A stretch of 15,171 bases of DNA from an uncultured Bacteroidota bacterium (GTDB taxonomy: Bacteria; Bacteroidota; Bacteroidia; NS11-12g; UBA955). The notes under the pieces are model-generated. The model worked only from the letters and a program-made list of their open reading frames with translations, had not been told where the DNA came from and ran no database searches. A program made the position numbers and the translations under genes. The stretch spans positions 1 to 15,171 of the forward strand of contig CAIRMY010000274.1 in the NCBI GenBank assembly GCA_903879775.1. The letters are read 5' to 3'. Shown here one piece after another: positions 7,389-14,018 of this stretch (its first letter is position 1; every line of letters begins with the position of its first letter).

Positions 7389-8141
7389 TTAGTTAATTCC
7401 AAATTCTAATTTCACAGTGATAGACGCTTTTTTGTTTCTATCTGTTGTATTGTAAACCCCGCCCCAAGAATATTCTTCACTGGTATTTTTCCCAGTGATT
7501 TGGAAAACGCCCATGGTTGCATTTTTCAATGTGCCCAAATGAGAATTGCCTTTTCCAGCAATGTTTTTTGCCCTTGCGGTTGCATTTTCGGTTGCATTGG
7601 CAATGAGTTCAATTTTTAAGTCTTCTAATTTGGTATAGTAATAGCGTGGTTCGAAAGAATTGATGTCAACACCACTTTCTAAGAGTTCAGTTATTTCTCT
7701 TGATGTTTTTTCGATGATATTGAGGGATTTTGACTCGATTTCGAATTTTTGAGTTAATTCATACCCGGCAAATTGAGAATATTCATTGTATTCTCCGTTG
7801 GCGCTATAATGTTTTTCAGTTTTGGTGAGTTCCTCTACATTGATTGCGGTGAAAACAATTTCATTTTCTTTGATTCCTTTCGATAGCAAGTATTGCTTGA
7901 TTTTATTCGCATCGTTTTTGAGAGCATCAAAGGCTTCTTTGCGGTTCATGGAAGTTGTTTTAAATTTTGCACTCCATAGCACTAAGTCAGATGAAAATTC
8001 TTTTTCTGAAAGACCAGTGGTAGAAATGGTTTCTTCAGAAACAAATTTATATTTATAAGCACTTCCTAATATTGCAGCGGCAAGTACAATTGACAACGCA
8101 ATGAGGCTTGTAGCGATGACAGATAATTTTTTTTCTTCCAT
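7389..8141 (-). CDS. SIMPL-domain (DUF541) membrane-anchored protein
   Basis: The 250-residue protein has a short basic N-terminus (MEEKKLS) and one transmembrane segment at about 8-28 (VIATSLIALSIVLAAAILGS). An exported SIMPL/DUF541 domain follows. Recognisable parts are the opening GLSEKEFSSDLVLW strand, helix-forming DALKNDANKIKQYLLSKGI, EIVFTAINVEE, the YELTQKFEIES strand, and the AKNIA-GKGNSHLGTL stretch before the final ITVKLEF strand. SIMPL proteins form bacterial envelope oligomers; roles in stress tolerance have been proposed but no activity is firmly established. It is the first gene after a strong terminator (8167-8194) and is followed at once by two DUF1573 genes, suggesting a shared envelope role. 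Confidence 0.88.
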   Translation of the reverse strand: MEEKKLSVIATSLIALSIVLAAAILGSAYKYKFVSEETISTTGLSEKEFSSDLVLWSAKFKTTSMNRKEAFDALKNDANKIKQYLLSKGIKENEIVFTAINVEELTKTEKHYSANGEYNEYSQFAGYELTQKFEIESKSLNIIEKTSREITELLESGVDINSFEPRYYYTKLEDLKIELIANATENATARAKNIAGKGNSHLGTLKNATMGVFQITGKNTSEEYSWGGVYNTTDRNKKASITVKLEFGIN

Positions 8142-8166
8142 AGTTTTATTTTATTCTTTCGAATAT

Positions 8167-8194
8167 AAAAAAAGGGCCGATAAATCGACCCTTT
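8167..8194 (-). terminator. Intrinsic terminator after the DUF1573 pair
   Basis: The minus strand forms AAAGGGTCGA-TTTA-TCGGCCCTTT, a 10-bp stem with one G-U pair and a 4-nt loop, running straight into a T-tract (8170-8167 plus the arm's own Ts). It lies 9 nt after the stop of the gene ending at 8204 and only 25 nt before the SIMPL start codon. No TAnnTTTG motif is seen in between, so the downstream three genes may depend on read-through. Confidence 0.8.
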
Positions 8195-8203
8195 ATAAGA
8201 TAA

Positions 8204-8647
8204 TTATTTAATAATAATCGGTGAAATTGGTTTTTCTGGTTCTTTTACAACATTTCCAGAGATTGTTAAAGTAACATCTCCACCATTTCCTTTTACGAAA
8301 ATGTTTTTGTTGAAAGTTCCTGGTCGTCCATTTGAATTGTATTCTGCAGTGATAACCGCAGATTGACCTGGAGCAATTGCTTCACGTGGCCATTTTGGTG
8401 TGGTGCAACCACAACTTGCAGTCACATTTGTTAAAATCAATGGATCAGTACCAATATTCGTAAATTTGAAATCGTAAGTTGCGATTTGACCTTCAATTAC
8501 ATTTCCAAAGCTATGTGTAGTGGTTTCAAATTTAATAGCAGCATTGCTTTTCACATCCGTTTGCTCAGTTGAAGGTTTAATTTCAACTTGGGCACTAACG
8601 ATTGAACTCAATGCCACCGATGCTAATAAAAATACGATTTTTTTCAT
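8204..8647 (-). CDS. Exported DUF1573 protein
   Basis: The 147-residue protein has a classic signal peptide (MKKIVFLLASVALSSIVSA, cleavage before Gln20). It consists of essentially one DUF1573 domain: THSFGNVIEGQ, YDFKFTNIG, TASCGCTTPKWP with Cys79 and Cys81, IAPGQSAVITAEYN, GRPGTFNKNIFV and LTISGNV. A Pro/Lys tail of about 15 residues follows. It resembles the next upstream gene strongly (same CGCTTP core, GRPG-F-K turn and KEPE/TEPE tail), so the pair probably arose by tandem duplication. The start lies 5 nt after that gene's stop. A terminator follows 9 nt downstream. Probably periplasmic; the biochemical role is unknown. Confidence 0.88.
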   Translation of the reverse strand: MKKIVFLLASVALSSIVSAQVEIKPSTEQTDVKSNAAIKFETTTHSFGNVIEGQIATYDFKFTNIGTDPLILTNVTASCGCTTPKWPREAIAPGQSAVITAEYNSNGRPGTFNKNIFVKGNGGDVTLTISGNVVKEPEKPISPIIIK

Positions 8648-8652
8648 ATTTG

Positions 8653-9075
8653 TTATTTCTTAAGTTCTGGTGTTTTTGGCATTTCAGGCTCAGTAGCAAC
8701 TGTACCACTAATTGCTAAATCTGTTGTGCTTCCATTGTCGAAAGTTACTTTAACTGATTTAGAAAAATAACCGGGGCGGCCTTCTGTACCGTAACTTGCT
8801 TTAACTTCACCTGATTCACCTGGCATAATTGGAGTTTTTGTCCATGTTGGTGTTGTGCAACCACAAGAAGGATGAGCGTCTGTGATTACAACTGGTGCGC
8901 TGGTGTTGTTTTTAAATTTGAAAGTTACTTCAGCTGCAGGACCCATTTTAATTGGACCAAAATCGTGAGATTTTGTAGACCATTTGATAGGATCTTCAGT
9001 TTGTACATCTTTTTGAGCATAAGTTGTTGTTACGAAAGCCAAGGATAGGGCTAATAAAGTTAACATCTTTTTCAT
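8653..9075 (-). CDS. Exported DUF1573 protein
   Basis: First gene of its transcript, 140 residues. Signal peptide MKKMLTLLALSLAFVTTTYA, cleaved before Gln21. DUF1573 domain elements in order: SHDFGPIKMGP, VTFKFKNNTSAPVVI, HPSCGCTTPTWT with Cys71 and Cys73, IMPGESGEVKASY, GRPGYFSKSVKV and LAISGTV. A short TEPEMPKTPELKK tail ends it. The promoter (-7 at 9134-9127) lies about 50 nt upstream. Proximity to infB upstream does not imply a functional link, because a separate promoter is present. Confidence 0.88.
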   Translation of the reverse strand: MKKMLTLLALSLAFVTTTYAQKDVQTEDPIKWSTKSHDFGPIKMGPAAEVTFKFKNNTSAPVVITDAHPSCGCTTPTWTKTPIMPGESGEVKASYGTEGRPGYFSKSVKVTFDNGSTTDLAISGTVATEPEMPKTPELKK

Positions 9076-9126
9076 ATCGTTCTGTATATTATTTTAATTT
9101 TAAAATTTATTATTCAACTTTTGTGC

Positions 9127-9134
9127 CAAAAATA
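9127..9134 (-). promoter_or_regulatory. -7 element of the DUF1573 operon promoter
   Basis: TATTTTTG is an exact TAnnTTTG match, 52 nt upstream of ATG 9075. The -33 region is weak: only a TTC-like stretch about 19 nt upstream. The element lies in one arm of a 15-bp inverted repeat (9128-9182), so initiation and that hairpin may interact. Confidence 0.5.
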
Positions 9135-9182
9135 GAAATATGCATTTTCTTTTGAACAGAGAATCGTCATATTTCTATTTTT
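9128..9182. repeat. Perfect 15-bp inverted repeat between infB and the DUF1573 operon
   Basis: AAAAATAGAAATATG (9128-9142) and its exact reverse complement (9168-9182) flank a 25-nt spacer. In the leftward infB transcript this gives an A/U-rich hairpin whose 3' arm ends in UUUUU. It begins 15 nt after the infB stop codon, so it may act as a weak terminator. One arm contains the -7 element of the next operon. Confidence 0.6.
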
Positions 9183-9197
9183 AGCAGACAAACGGAA

Positions 9198-12077
9198 TTA
9201 TAATTTACGTTTTACTTCTTCTGTTTTATAAACTTCTAAATAATCTCCAACCTCAATATCGTTGAATTTTTCAATTTGTAATCCGCACTCATAACCACGT
9301 AAAACTTCTTTCACATCGTCTTTGAAACGTTTTAAAGATGATAATTCACCGTCGAACATAACCACACCGTCTCTAATGACACGGAGTTTACTTTTACGTT
9401 CAATTTTACCATCGGTTACATAAGCTCCGGCGATCGTACCAACTTTAGAAATTTTAAAGACATCACGAACTTCAACTGTACCAATAACTTTTTCAATAAC
9501 TTCAGGACTTAACATACCTTCCATTGCCGATTTAATTTCTTCAATCGCTTGATAGATGATTGAATAAGTTCGGATATCAATTTCTTCGTTTTCAGCAATT
9601 TGACGTGCTTTTGCAGATGGACGAACTTGGAAACCAACGATAATTGCATCAGAAGCCGAAGCCAATAATACATCGCTCTCGGTGATTTGACCAACGCCGC
9701 TAAAGATTACATTGATTGCAATTTCGTCGGTGCTTAATTTCATCAATGAGTCTGACAATGCTTCAACAGAACCATCCACATCACCTTTAACAATTAACTT
9801 CAATTCTTTGAAGTTACCAACAGCCAAACGACGTCCAATTTCATCCAAAGTAATATGACGTTTTGTACGCATACCTTGCTCACGAACCAATTGTTGGCGT
9901 TTATTTGCCAATGATTTAGCGTCGCTTTCTTCAGCGAATACAGTCCATGTATCACCTGCAGTTGGAGGTTCAGAGAAACCTAACAGTTTTACTGGTGTAG
10001 AAGGTGGTGCTTTGTCAATTTTTGTGCCGCGTTCGTTAAATAACGCACGAACTTTTGCATAATGAGGACCCGCAACTACGTGATCACCTACTTTTAAGGT
10101 ACCGGTTTGCACAAGCATGCTACATACAATACCTCTACCTTTTTCTTGAGTTGCTTCAATTACGGTACCTTTAGCCCTTCTTTTCGGATTGGCTGTAAGT
10201 TCCATAAGTTCAGCTTCAAGAAGTACTTTTTCGAGAAGTTTGTCTACGTTAAGTCCTTTTTTAGCACTAATTTCTTGTGCTTGGAATTTTCCGCCCCAAT
10301 CTTCTACGAGTATATTTAATTGCGCTAACTGTTCGCGAATACGTTCAGAGTTAGCACCTTCTTTATCCATTTTGTTGAAAGCAAATACCATTGGTACGCC
10401 AGCAGCTTGAGCGTGAGCAATTGCTTCACGTGTTTGTGGCATAACGCTATCATCGGCAGCAATCACAATAATTGCTAAATCAGTTACTTTAGCACCTCTG
10501 GCACGCATTGCAGTAAATGCTTCGTGACCAGGAGTATCTAAGAAAGTAATTTTTCTGCCATCTTGAAGAGTCACTTCATAAGCACCAATATGTTGTGTGA
10601 TTCCACCGGCTTCACCCGCAATAACGTTTTCTTTACGAATGTAATCCAACAATGAAGTTTTACCGTGATCAACGTGTCCCATTACAGTTACAATAGGTGC
10701 ACGTGATTCGAAATCAGCTGGGTTTTCTGTTTCATCATCAACTGCTTCAATTTGAGTTTCGGCATCAACAAATTCAATTTCAAAATTGAAATCATTTGCC
10801 ACCAATTGAATGGTTTCAGCATCTAGTCGTTGGTTAATAGAAACCATTAATCCCAATGAAAAACATTTCGAAATAACTTGCGTTACAGGAACGTTCATCA
10901 TAGACGCTAATTCGTTAGCTGCCAAGAATTCAGTTACTTGCAGGATTTTGCTATCCTCAATTTTTCTTTTTCTTTCAGCTTCCTGTTCACCTCTACGACG
11001 GTCTTTATCGACGGCTTTTTTCTTGAATTTATCACCACGACTTTTACCAGCGTTCCCCATTTTACCCATTGTATTTTTCACATTGCTTTTAACTGCAGAC
11101 TGTGAAACTTCTGTTTTCACAGGAGTTTTAGGTTTTAGGTATGTTGGTTTGAATTTATCGTCGGTTTTAATAGTTTCCTGAACTGCAACTTTTACAGTAC
11201 CTGGAGTATCTTTACGTTTGCGTTTTTTACGTTCTTCTTTTACGTCTTTTTTAGCATCATTTGCTAAGCTAGAGACACCTTGTTTAGGTGTTTGAAGTTG
11301 AATTGTACGCAGCACTCGAGGACCAGAAAGGGTTTCTCTACGTGTTTCAATTTTTTCAATTTCAATTGGCTCAGCAACTGTTTCTTGTTTTGGTAAAATT
11401 ACAAGAGCTTCCTCATTTTCAGCAGGAGCTTCAACAGGAATTTCAACTTTAGGAGTTTCAACTGTAGGCGTTTCAACTTTAGGTTTTTCTAAAACCGGAG
11501 GAGTTGTAGGCGTTTGTTTTTCAACTTTGGGTTGTTCTTTTTGTTTTTCTTGAGGTTTACCTTCTGGTTTCTTATGCTTTTTAGGTTGTTCTTGTAAATC
11601 AATTTTACCTAAAATTTTCAGACCACCAATATTTTCATCTTTTGGAGTTGGAACTTCAATTTCTTGAGTTTTCTCTTCAACAGGAGCAATTGTTTCTTTT
11701 TCAACCACAGGGGTTTCAACAACTACCGGTGCTTCAACTATAGGTGTTTCAACAACTACAGGAGGAGCAACTGGCTCAGGTGTAAGGGTAACCGTTGGCG
11801 CAACAGGTGCTGGCGTTTCATCAACGGCAGTTTTATTTGCAACCGGAGCTGTTGTAACAGCTGGTTTTAAATTTTTTTGATTTTTAAGTTTGTTTGCCTC
11901 TTCTTTTGCTGCTTTATCAGCAGAAAATGCTTGTAGACAAGCTTGATACATGTCCTCATTGATTTTGGTCGTAGGACGTGCTTCCACATCGAACCCCTTT
12001 TGTTTGAGGAACTCTGCTAATGCAGTGAAACTTCTATTTAATTCGCCGGCAACTTTTGCTAAACGGTATTCCGCCAT
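9198..12077 (-). CDS. infB: Translation initiation factor IF-2
   Basis: This 959-residue GTPase brings initiator tRNA to the 30S subunit and promotes subunit joining. The start, MAEYRLAKVAGELNRS, is the conserved IF-2 N-terminal helical motif. Residues about 65-350 are a low-complexity Pro/Val/Glu/Lys and then Lys/Arg-rich linker. A second IF2_N module (LAANELASMMNVPVTQVISK) precedes the G domain: G1 GHVDHGKT 467-474, G3 DTPGH 514-518, G4 NKMD 568-571, with SAKKG as G5. Domain II, the core III (VKGDVDGSVEALSDSL) and the fMet-tRNA-binding C-terminal beta-barrel follow, ending in EEVKRKL. It is last in the rimP-nusA-infB order, 115 bp from nusA, with a hairpin and a possible promoter in the gap. 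Confidence 0.98.
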   Translation of the reverse strand: MAEYRLAKVAGELNRSFTALAEFLKQKGFDVEARPTTKINEDMYQACLQAFSADKAAKEEANKLKNQKNLKPAVTTAPVANKTAVDETPAPVAPTVTLTPEPVAPPVVVETPIVEAPVVVETPVVEKETIAPVEEKTQEIEVPTPKDENIGGLKILGKIDLQEQPKKHKKPEGKPQEKQKEQPKVEKQTPTTPPVLEKPKVETPTVETPKVEIPVEAPAENEEALVILPKQETVAEPIEIEKIETRRETLSGPRVLRTIQLQTPKQGVSSLANDAKKDVKEERKKRKRKDTPGTVKVAVQETIKTDDKFKPTYLKPKTPVKTEVSQSAVKSNVKNTMGKMGNAGKSRGDKFKKKAVDKDRRRGEQEAERKRKIEDSKILQVTEFLAANELASMMNVPVTQVISKCFSLGLMVSINQRLDAETIQLVANDFNFEIEFVDAETQIEAVDDETENPADFESRAPIVTVMGHVDHGKTSLLDYIRKENVIAGEAGGITQHIGAYEVTLQDGRKITFLDTPGHEAFTAMRARGAKVTDLAIIVIAADDSVMPQTREAIAHAQAAGVPMVFAFNKMDKEGANSERIREQLAQLNILVEDWGGKFQAQEISAKKGLNVDKLLEKVLLEAELMELTANPKRRAKGTVIEATQEKGRGIVCSMLVQTGTLKVGDHVVAGPHYAKVRALFNERGTKIDKAPPSTPVKLLGFSEPPTAGDTWTVFAEESDAKSLANKRQQLVREQGMRTKRHITLDEIGRRLAVGNFKELKLIVKGDVDGSVEALSDSLMKLSTDEIAINVIFSGVGQITESDVLLASASDAIIVGFQVRPSAKARQIAENEEIDIRTYSIIYQAIEEIKSAMEGMLSPEVIEKVIGTVEVRDVFKISKVGTIAGAYVTDGKIERKSKLRVIRDGVVMFDGELSSLKRFKDDVKEVLRGYECGLQIEKFNDIEVGDYLEVYKTEEVKRKL
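11438..11482 (-). repeat. Three 15-bp tandem units inside infB
   Basis: Three consecutive 15-bp units of the form g-n-n-TTTCAACTnTAG (plus strand) encode repeats of the five-residue motif PxVET in the linker of IF-2. Similar but less regular VETP/VVEKP units continue around 11690-11770. They lie in a disordered linker that is variable in this family and prone to slippage. Confidence 0.7.
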
Positions 12078-12086
12078 ATTTTAATT

Positions 12087-12118
12087 CAAATTTACTTTTA
12101 ATATATTGTAAATCCCAA
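12087..12118 (-). promoter_or_regulatory. Possible internal promoter for infB
   Basis: TAAATTTG (12094-12087) matches TAnnTTTG exactly, with TTG at 12118-12116 across a 21-nt spacer. The predicted start site is only a few bases before ATG 12077, giving a nearly leaderless infB message. The region is very AT-rich, so chance matches are possible. Confidence 0.45.
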
Positions 12119-12141
12119 GTTTCTTTCTTTGTTTTTATTTA

Positions 12142-12187
12142 AATGATGCTTGCAAACTGCCTTGGGGTACAGTTTGTAAGCATCATT
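12142..12187. repeat. Long hairpin between nusA and infB
   Basis: Two 18-nt arms (12142-12159 and 12170-12187) are complementary apart from one position, around a 10-nt loop. The arms begin AATGATGCTT and end AAGCATCATT. In the leftward operon transcript the odd pair is A-C. In a plus-strand RNA it would be G-U, so fully paired. The hairpin starts 6 nt after the nusA stop. No T-tract follows in either direction, which argues against a simple intrinsic terminator. It could be an RNA processing or mRNA-stability element, or a dispersed palindromic repeat. Confidence 0.75.
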
Positions 12188-12192
12188 GTGTT

Positions 12193-13449
12193 TTAATCTT
12201 CAAATTCTTGACGAAGAATATTTTGCACCGCAACAATGGTTTCTTCTTCAAGTTCAGTTCTCTTCAATAAATCTTCAACAGAAGAGTTGATTACATCTTT
12301 CGCAGAATCTAAACCAATTCTCTTCAATTCGTCGATAATCCATGAATCAATTTCATCTAAGAATTCATCCAAATCAACGTCGTCTTCACTATTTACTGTG
12401 TTGTTTACACGGTAAACTTCAATTTGATATCCTGTTAATTTACTTGCTAGTTTTATATTGTGACCACCGCGTCCAATTGCAAGAGAAACTTGATCGCTTT
12501 CTAAGAAAACATTTGCAGTCTCAGCATTGATATCCATTCTAGTGATGTTTGCAGGTTGCAAAGATCTTTGAATGTATAGGGCGTTGTTTGTGGTGAAGTT
12601 AATAACGTCGATATTTTCGTTTCTCAATTCACGCACAATGCCGTGAATACGAGCGCCTTTAACACCAACGCAAGCGCCAACTGGATCGATACGATCGTCG
12701 TAACTTTCTACTGCTACTTTAGCTCTTTCACCTGGTTCACGAACAACTTTTTTGATGGTAATTAATCCATCTAAAATTTCAGGAACTTCAAGTTCAAACA
12801 ATCTTTCTAAGAATTCCGGAGAAGTTCTAGAAAGGATAATTTTTGGAGAACCTTTATCCATGTCAACTTCATGTATGACAGCACGAATGGTGTCACCTTT
12901 TTTATACATGTCGCGAGGAATCATTTGATCTTTTGGTAAAGAAAGTTCGTTTCCTTCGTCGTCTAAGATCATGATTTCACGTTTCCAAACATTGTATACT
13001 TCACCGGTTATGATTTCACCACGTTTGTCTTTGTATTTACGGAAAAGTTCATCTTTTTCGAGTTCAATAATTCTGCTCATGAGGGCTTGACGTGCATTCA
13101 ATACAGAACGTCTTCCAAAATCATCAAGGAAAACTTGTTGAATACAATCTTCGCCAACAGCATAATCTGGTTCTAATTTTTGAGCTTCTACAAGTGCAAT
13201 GTGAAGACTTTGATCTTCAACTTCACCATGTTCTACAATCAAACGCAAATGATACATCTCAATATCACCAGTTTCGGTGTTAATGATAATATCGAAATTG
13301 GCGTCTTGACCATATTTCTTTTTCAAAATGTTTCTGAAAACATCTTCTAACACACGCATCATTGTTGCGCGATCAATGTTTTTGAACTCTTTAAATTCGG
13401 AGAAACTCTCCACCAGGTTAATACCGAGATCCTTGGCTTTGGTTTTCAT
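12193..13449 (-). CDS. nusA: Transcription elongation/termination factor NusA
   Basis: The 418-residue NusA binds RNA polymerase and nascent RNA, and modulates pausing, termination and antitermination. The N-terminal RNAP-binding domain (about 1-135) includes the ALMSRIIELEKDEL helix. An S1 domain follows from about 144 (GEIITGEVYNVWKREIMI). KH1 has a GVKGARI loop and NIDVINF, and KH2 has LAIGRGGHNIKLASKLTG. The tail (about 355-418) is acidic and helical (DLDEFLDEIDSWIIDELK; SSVEDLLKRTELEEETI). It is shorter than the two acidic repeats of E. coli NusA (495 residues), which is usual in this phylum. It follows rimP with a one-base gap. Confidence 0.97.
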   Translation of the reverse strand: MKTKAKDLGINLVESFSEFKEFKNIDRATMMRVLEDVFRNILKKKYGQDANFDIIINTETGDIEMYHLRLIVEHGEVEDQSLHIALVEAQKLEPDYAVGEDCIQQVFLDDFGRRSVLNARQALMSRIIELEKDELFRKYKDKRGEIITGEVYNVWKREIMILDDEGNELSLPKDQMIPRDMYKKGDTIRAVIHEVDMDKGSPKIILSRTSPEFLERLFELEVPEILDGLITIKKVVREPGERAKVAVESYDDRIDPVGACVGVKGARIHGIVRELRNENIDVINFTTNNALYIQRSLQPANITRMDINAETANVFLESDQVSLAIGRGGHNIKLASKLTGYQIEVYRVNNTVNSEDDVDLDEFLDEIDSWIIDELKRIGLDSAKDVINSSVEDLLKRTELEEETIVAVQNILRQEFED

Positions 13450-13450
13450 T

Positions 13451-13915
13451 TTATTTAAAACTAATTATAATTGTTGCTTGTTTAATGGAACTATAAGGTA
13501 AAATTAAGGCTTCGTAACTTAATTTTCTCCCTTTTTCTTTAATTTCTTTCTGAAAATGAAACAATTGATCTTCAATTGTTTCTAATTTGGCTTTGAATAT
13601 TTCTCCTTCAGTGGTTTCGATTTCAAAATTTCGACCAACATGTTTTGGAAATTGACGAATGTCGGTGAGTGGATTGTCGGCGCCAGGTGATGAAATTTCA
13701 AAAGTGAATGGATTGTCGCCAAAATCACTTTCATCAATGGTGGTTGAAATTTGGCGTGTAAAATCGGCTAAGGCTTTCATTGACAATATTTCAGCACTGT
13801 CAACATAGAATCGAAATAACCCAGTAGGGCTCACAGTATGATGCACCACAAACAAATCGAAATTGTTTGCTTCGGCATCTACGATGGATCTCAATTTTTC
13901 ACCTAGTTTTTTCAT
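13451..13915 (-). CDS. rimP: Ribosome maturation factor RimP
   Basis: From ATG 13915 the protein has 154 residues, the usual RimP size. RimP assists 30S subunit assembly. The N-terminal domain shows LFVVHHTVSP, FRFYVDSAE and LADFTRQISTTID. The characteristic strand FTFEISSPGADNPL (family form L-E-V-S-S-P-G-x-x-R-P-L) leads into the C-terminal SH3-like domain with HVGRNFEIETTEGE. The upstream TTG at 13984 would add 23 residues, but it falls within the promoter -7 element and would translate a terminator hairpin, so it is rejected. The Arg usual before Pro-Leu is Asn here. It is the first gene of the rimP-nusA-infB operon. Confidence 0.93.
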   Translation of the reverse strand: MKKLGEKLRSIVDAEANNFDLFVVHHTVSPTGLFRFYVDSAEILSMKALADFTRQISTTIDESDFGDNPFTFEISSPGADNPLTDIRQFPKHVGRNFEIETTEGEIFKAKLETIEDQLFHFQKEIKEKGRKLSYEALILPYSSIKQATIIISFK

Positions 13916-13922
13916 ATTCAAT

Positions 13923-13952
13923 AAAAAAGGGGACGGCTTTCGGCTTGTCCCC
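13923..13952 (-). terminator. Intrinsic terminator or attenuator in the rimP leader
   Basis: GGGGAC (13952-13947) pairs with GTCCCC (13934-13929) around a 12-nt loop, followed by TTTTTTAT. It lies about 66 nt after the cyclophilin stop and only 7 nt before the rimP ATG. The predicted rimP promoter is upstream of it, so it sits inside the operon leader as well as ending the previous transcript. Confidence 0.75.
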
Positions 13953-13981
13953 TCCCAGTTAATCTTATTCGGAAAGTTCTG

Positions 13982-13989
13982 CAAATGTA
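13982..13989 (-). promoter_or_regulatory. -7 element of the rimP-nusA-infB promoter
   Basis: TACATTTG is an exact TAnnTTTG match, 29 nt after the cyclophilin stop. The -33 region has no clean TTG at 17-23 nt, so the call rests mainly on the -7 match and position. Initiation near 13975 would give a leader of about 60 nt carrying the terminator-like hairpin. Confidence 0.5.
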
Positions 13990-14018
13990 CTATAAATTTT
14001 CAAAATATCCTAATGGTG

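Noticed and set aside
7388..7402. Upstream ATG of the second DUF1573 gene
   Set aside because: It adds MELTN before a complete signal peptide and overlaps the SIMPL gene; ATG 7387 fits better.
9128..9182. Invertible (phase-variable) promoter
   Set aside because: The promoter element is within an arm of the inverted repeat rather than between the arms, the spacer is only 25 nt, and no recombinase gene is nearby.
10107..11870. Several plus-strand ORFs opposite infB, including one rich in Asn/Arg/Cys/Phe
   Set aside because: They are antisense shadows of the infB repeat and GTPase regions with no start signals or recognisable domains.
13916..13984. TTG start extending RimP by 23 residues
   Set aside because: The TTG is part of the TAnnTTTG promoter element and the extension would encode the terminator hairpin. 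RimP length fits the ATG at 13915.
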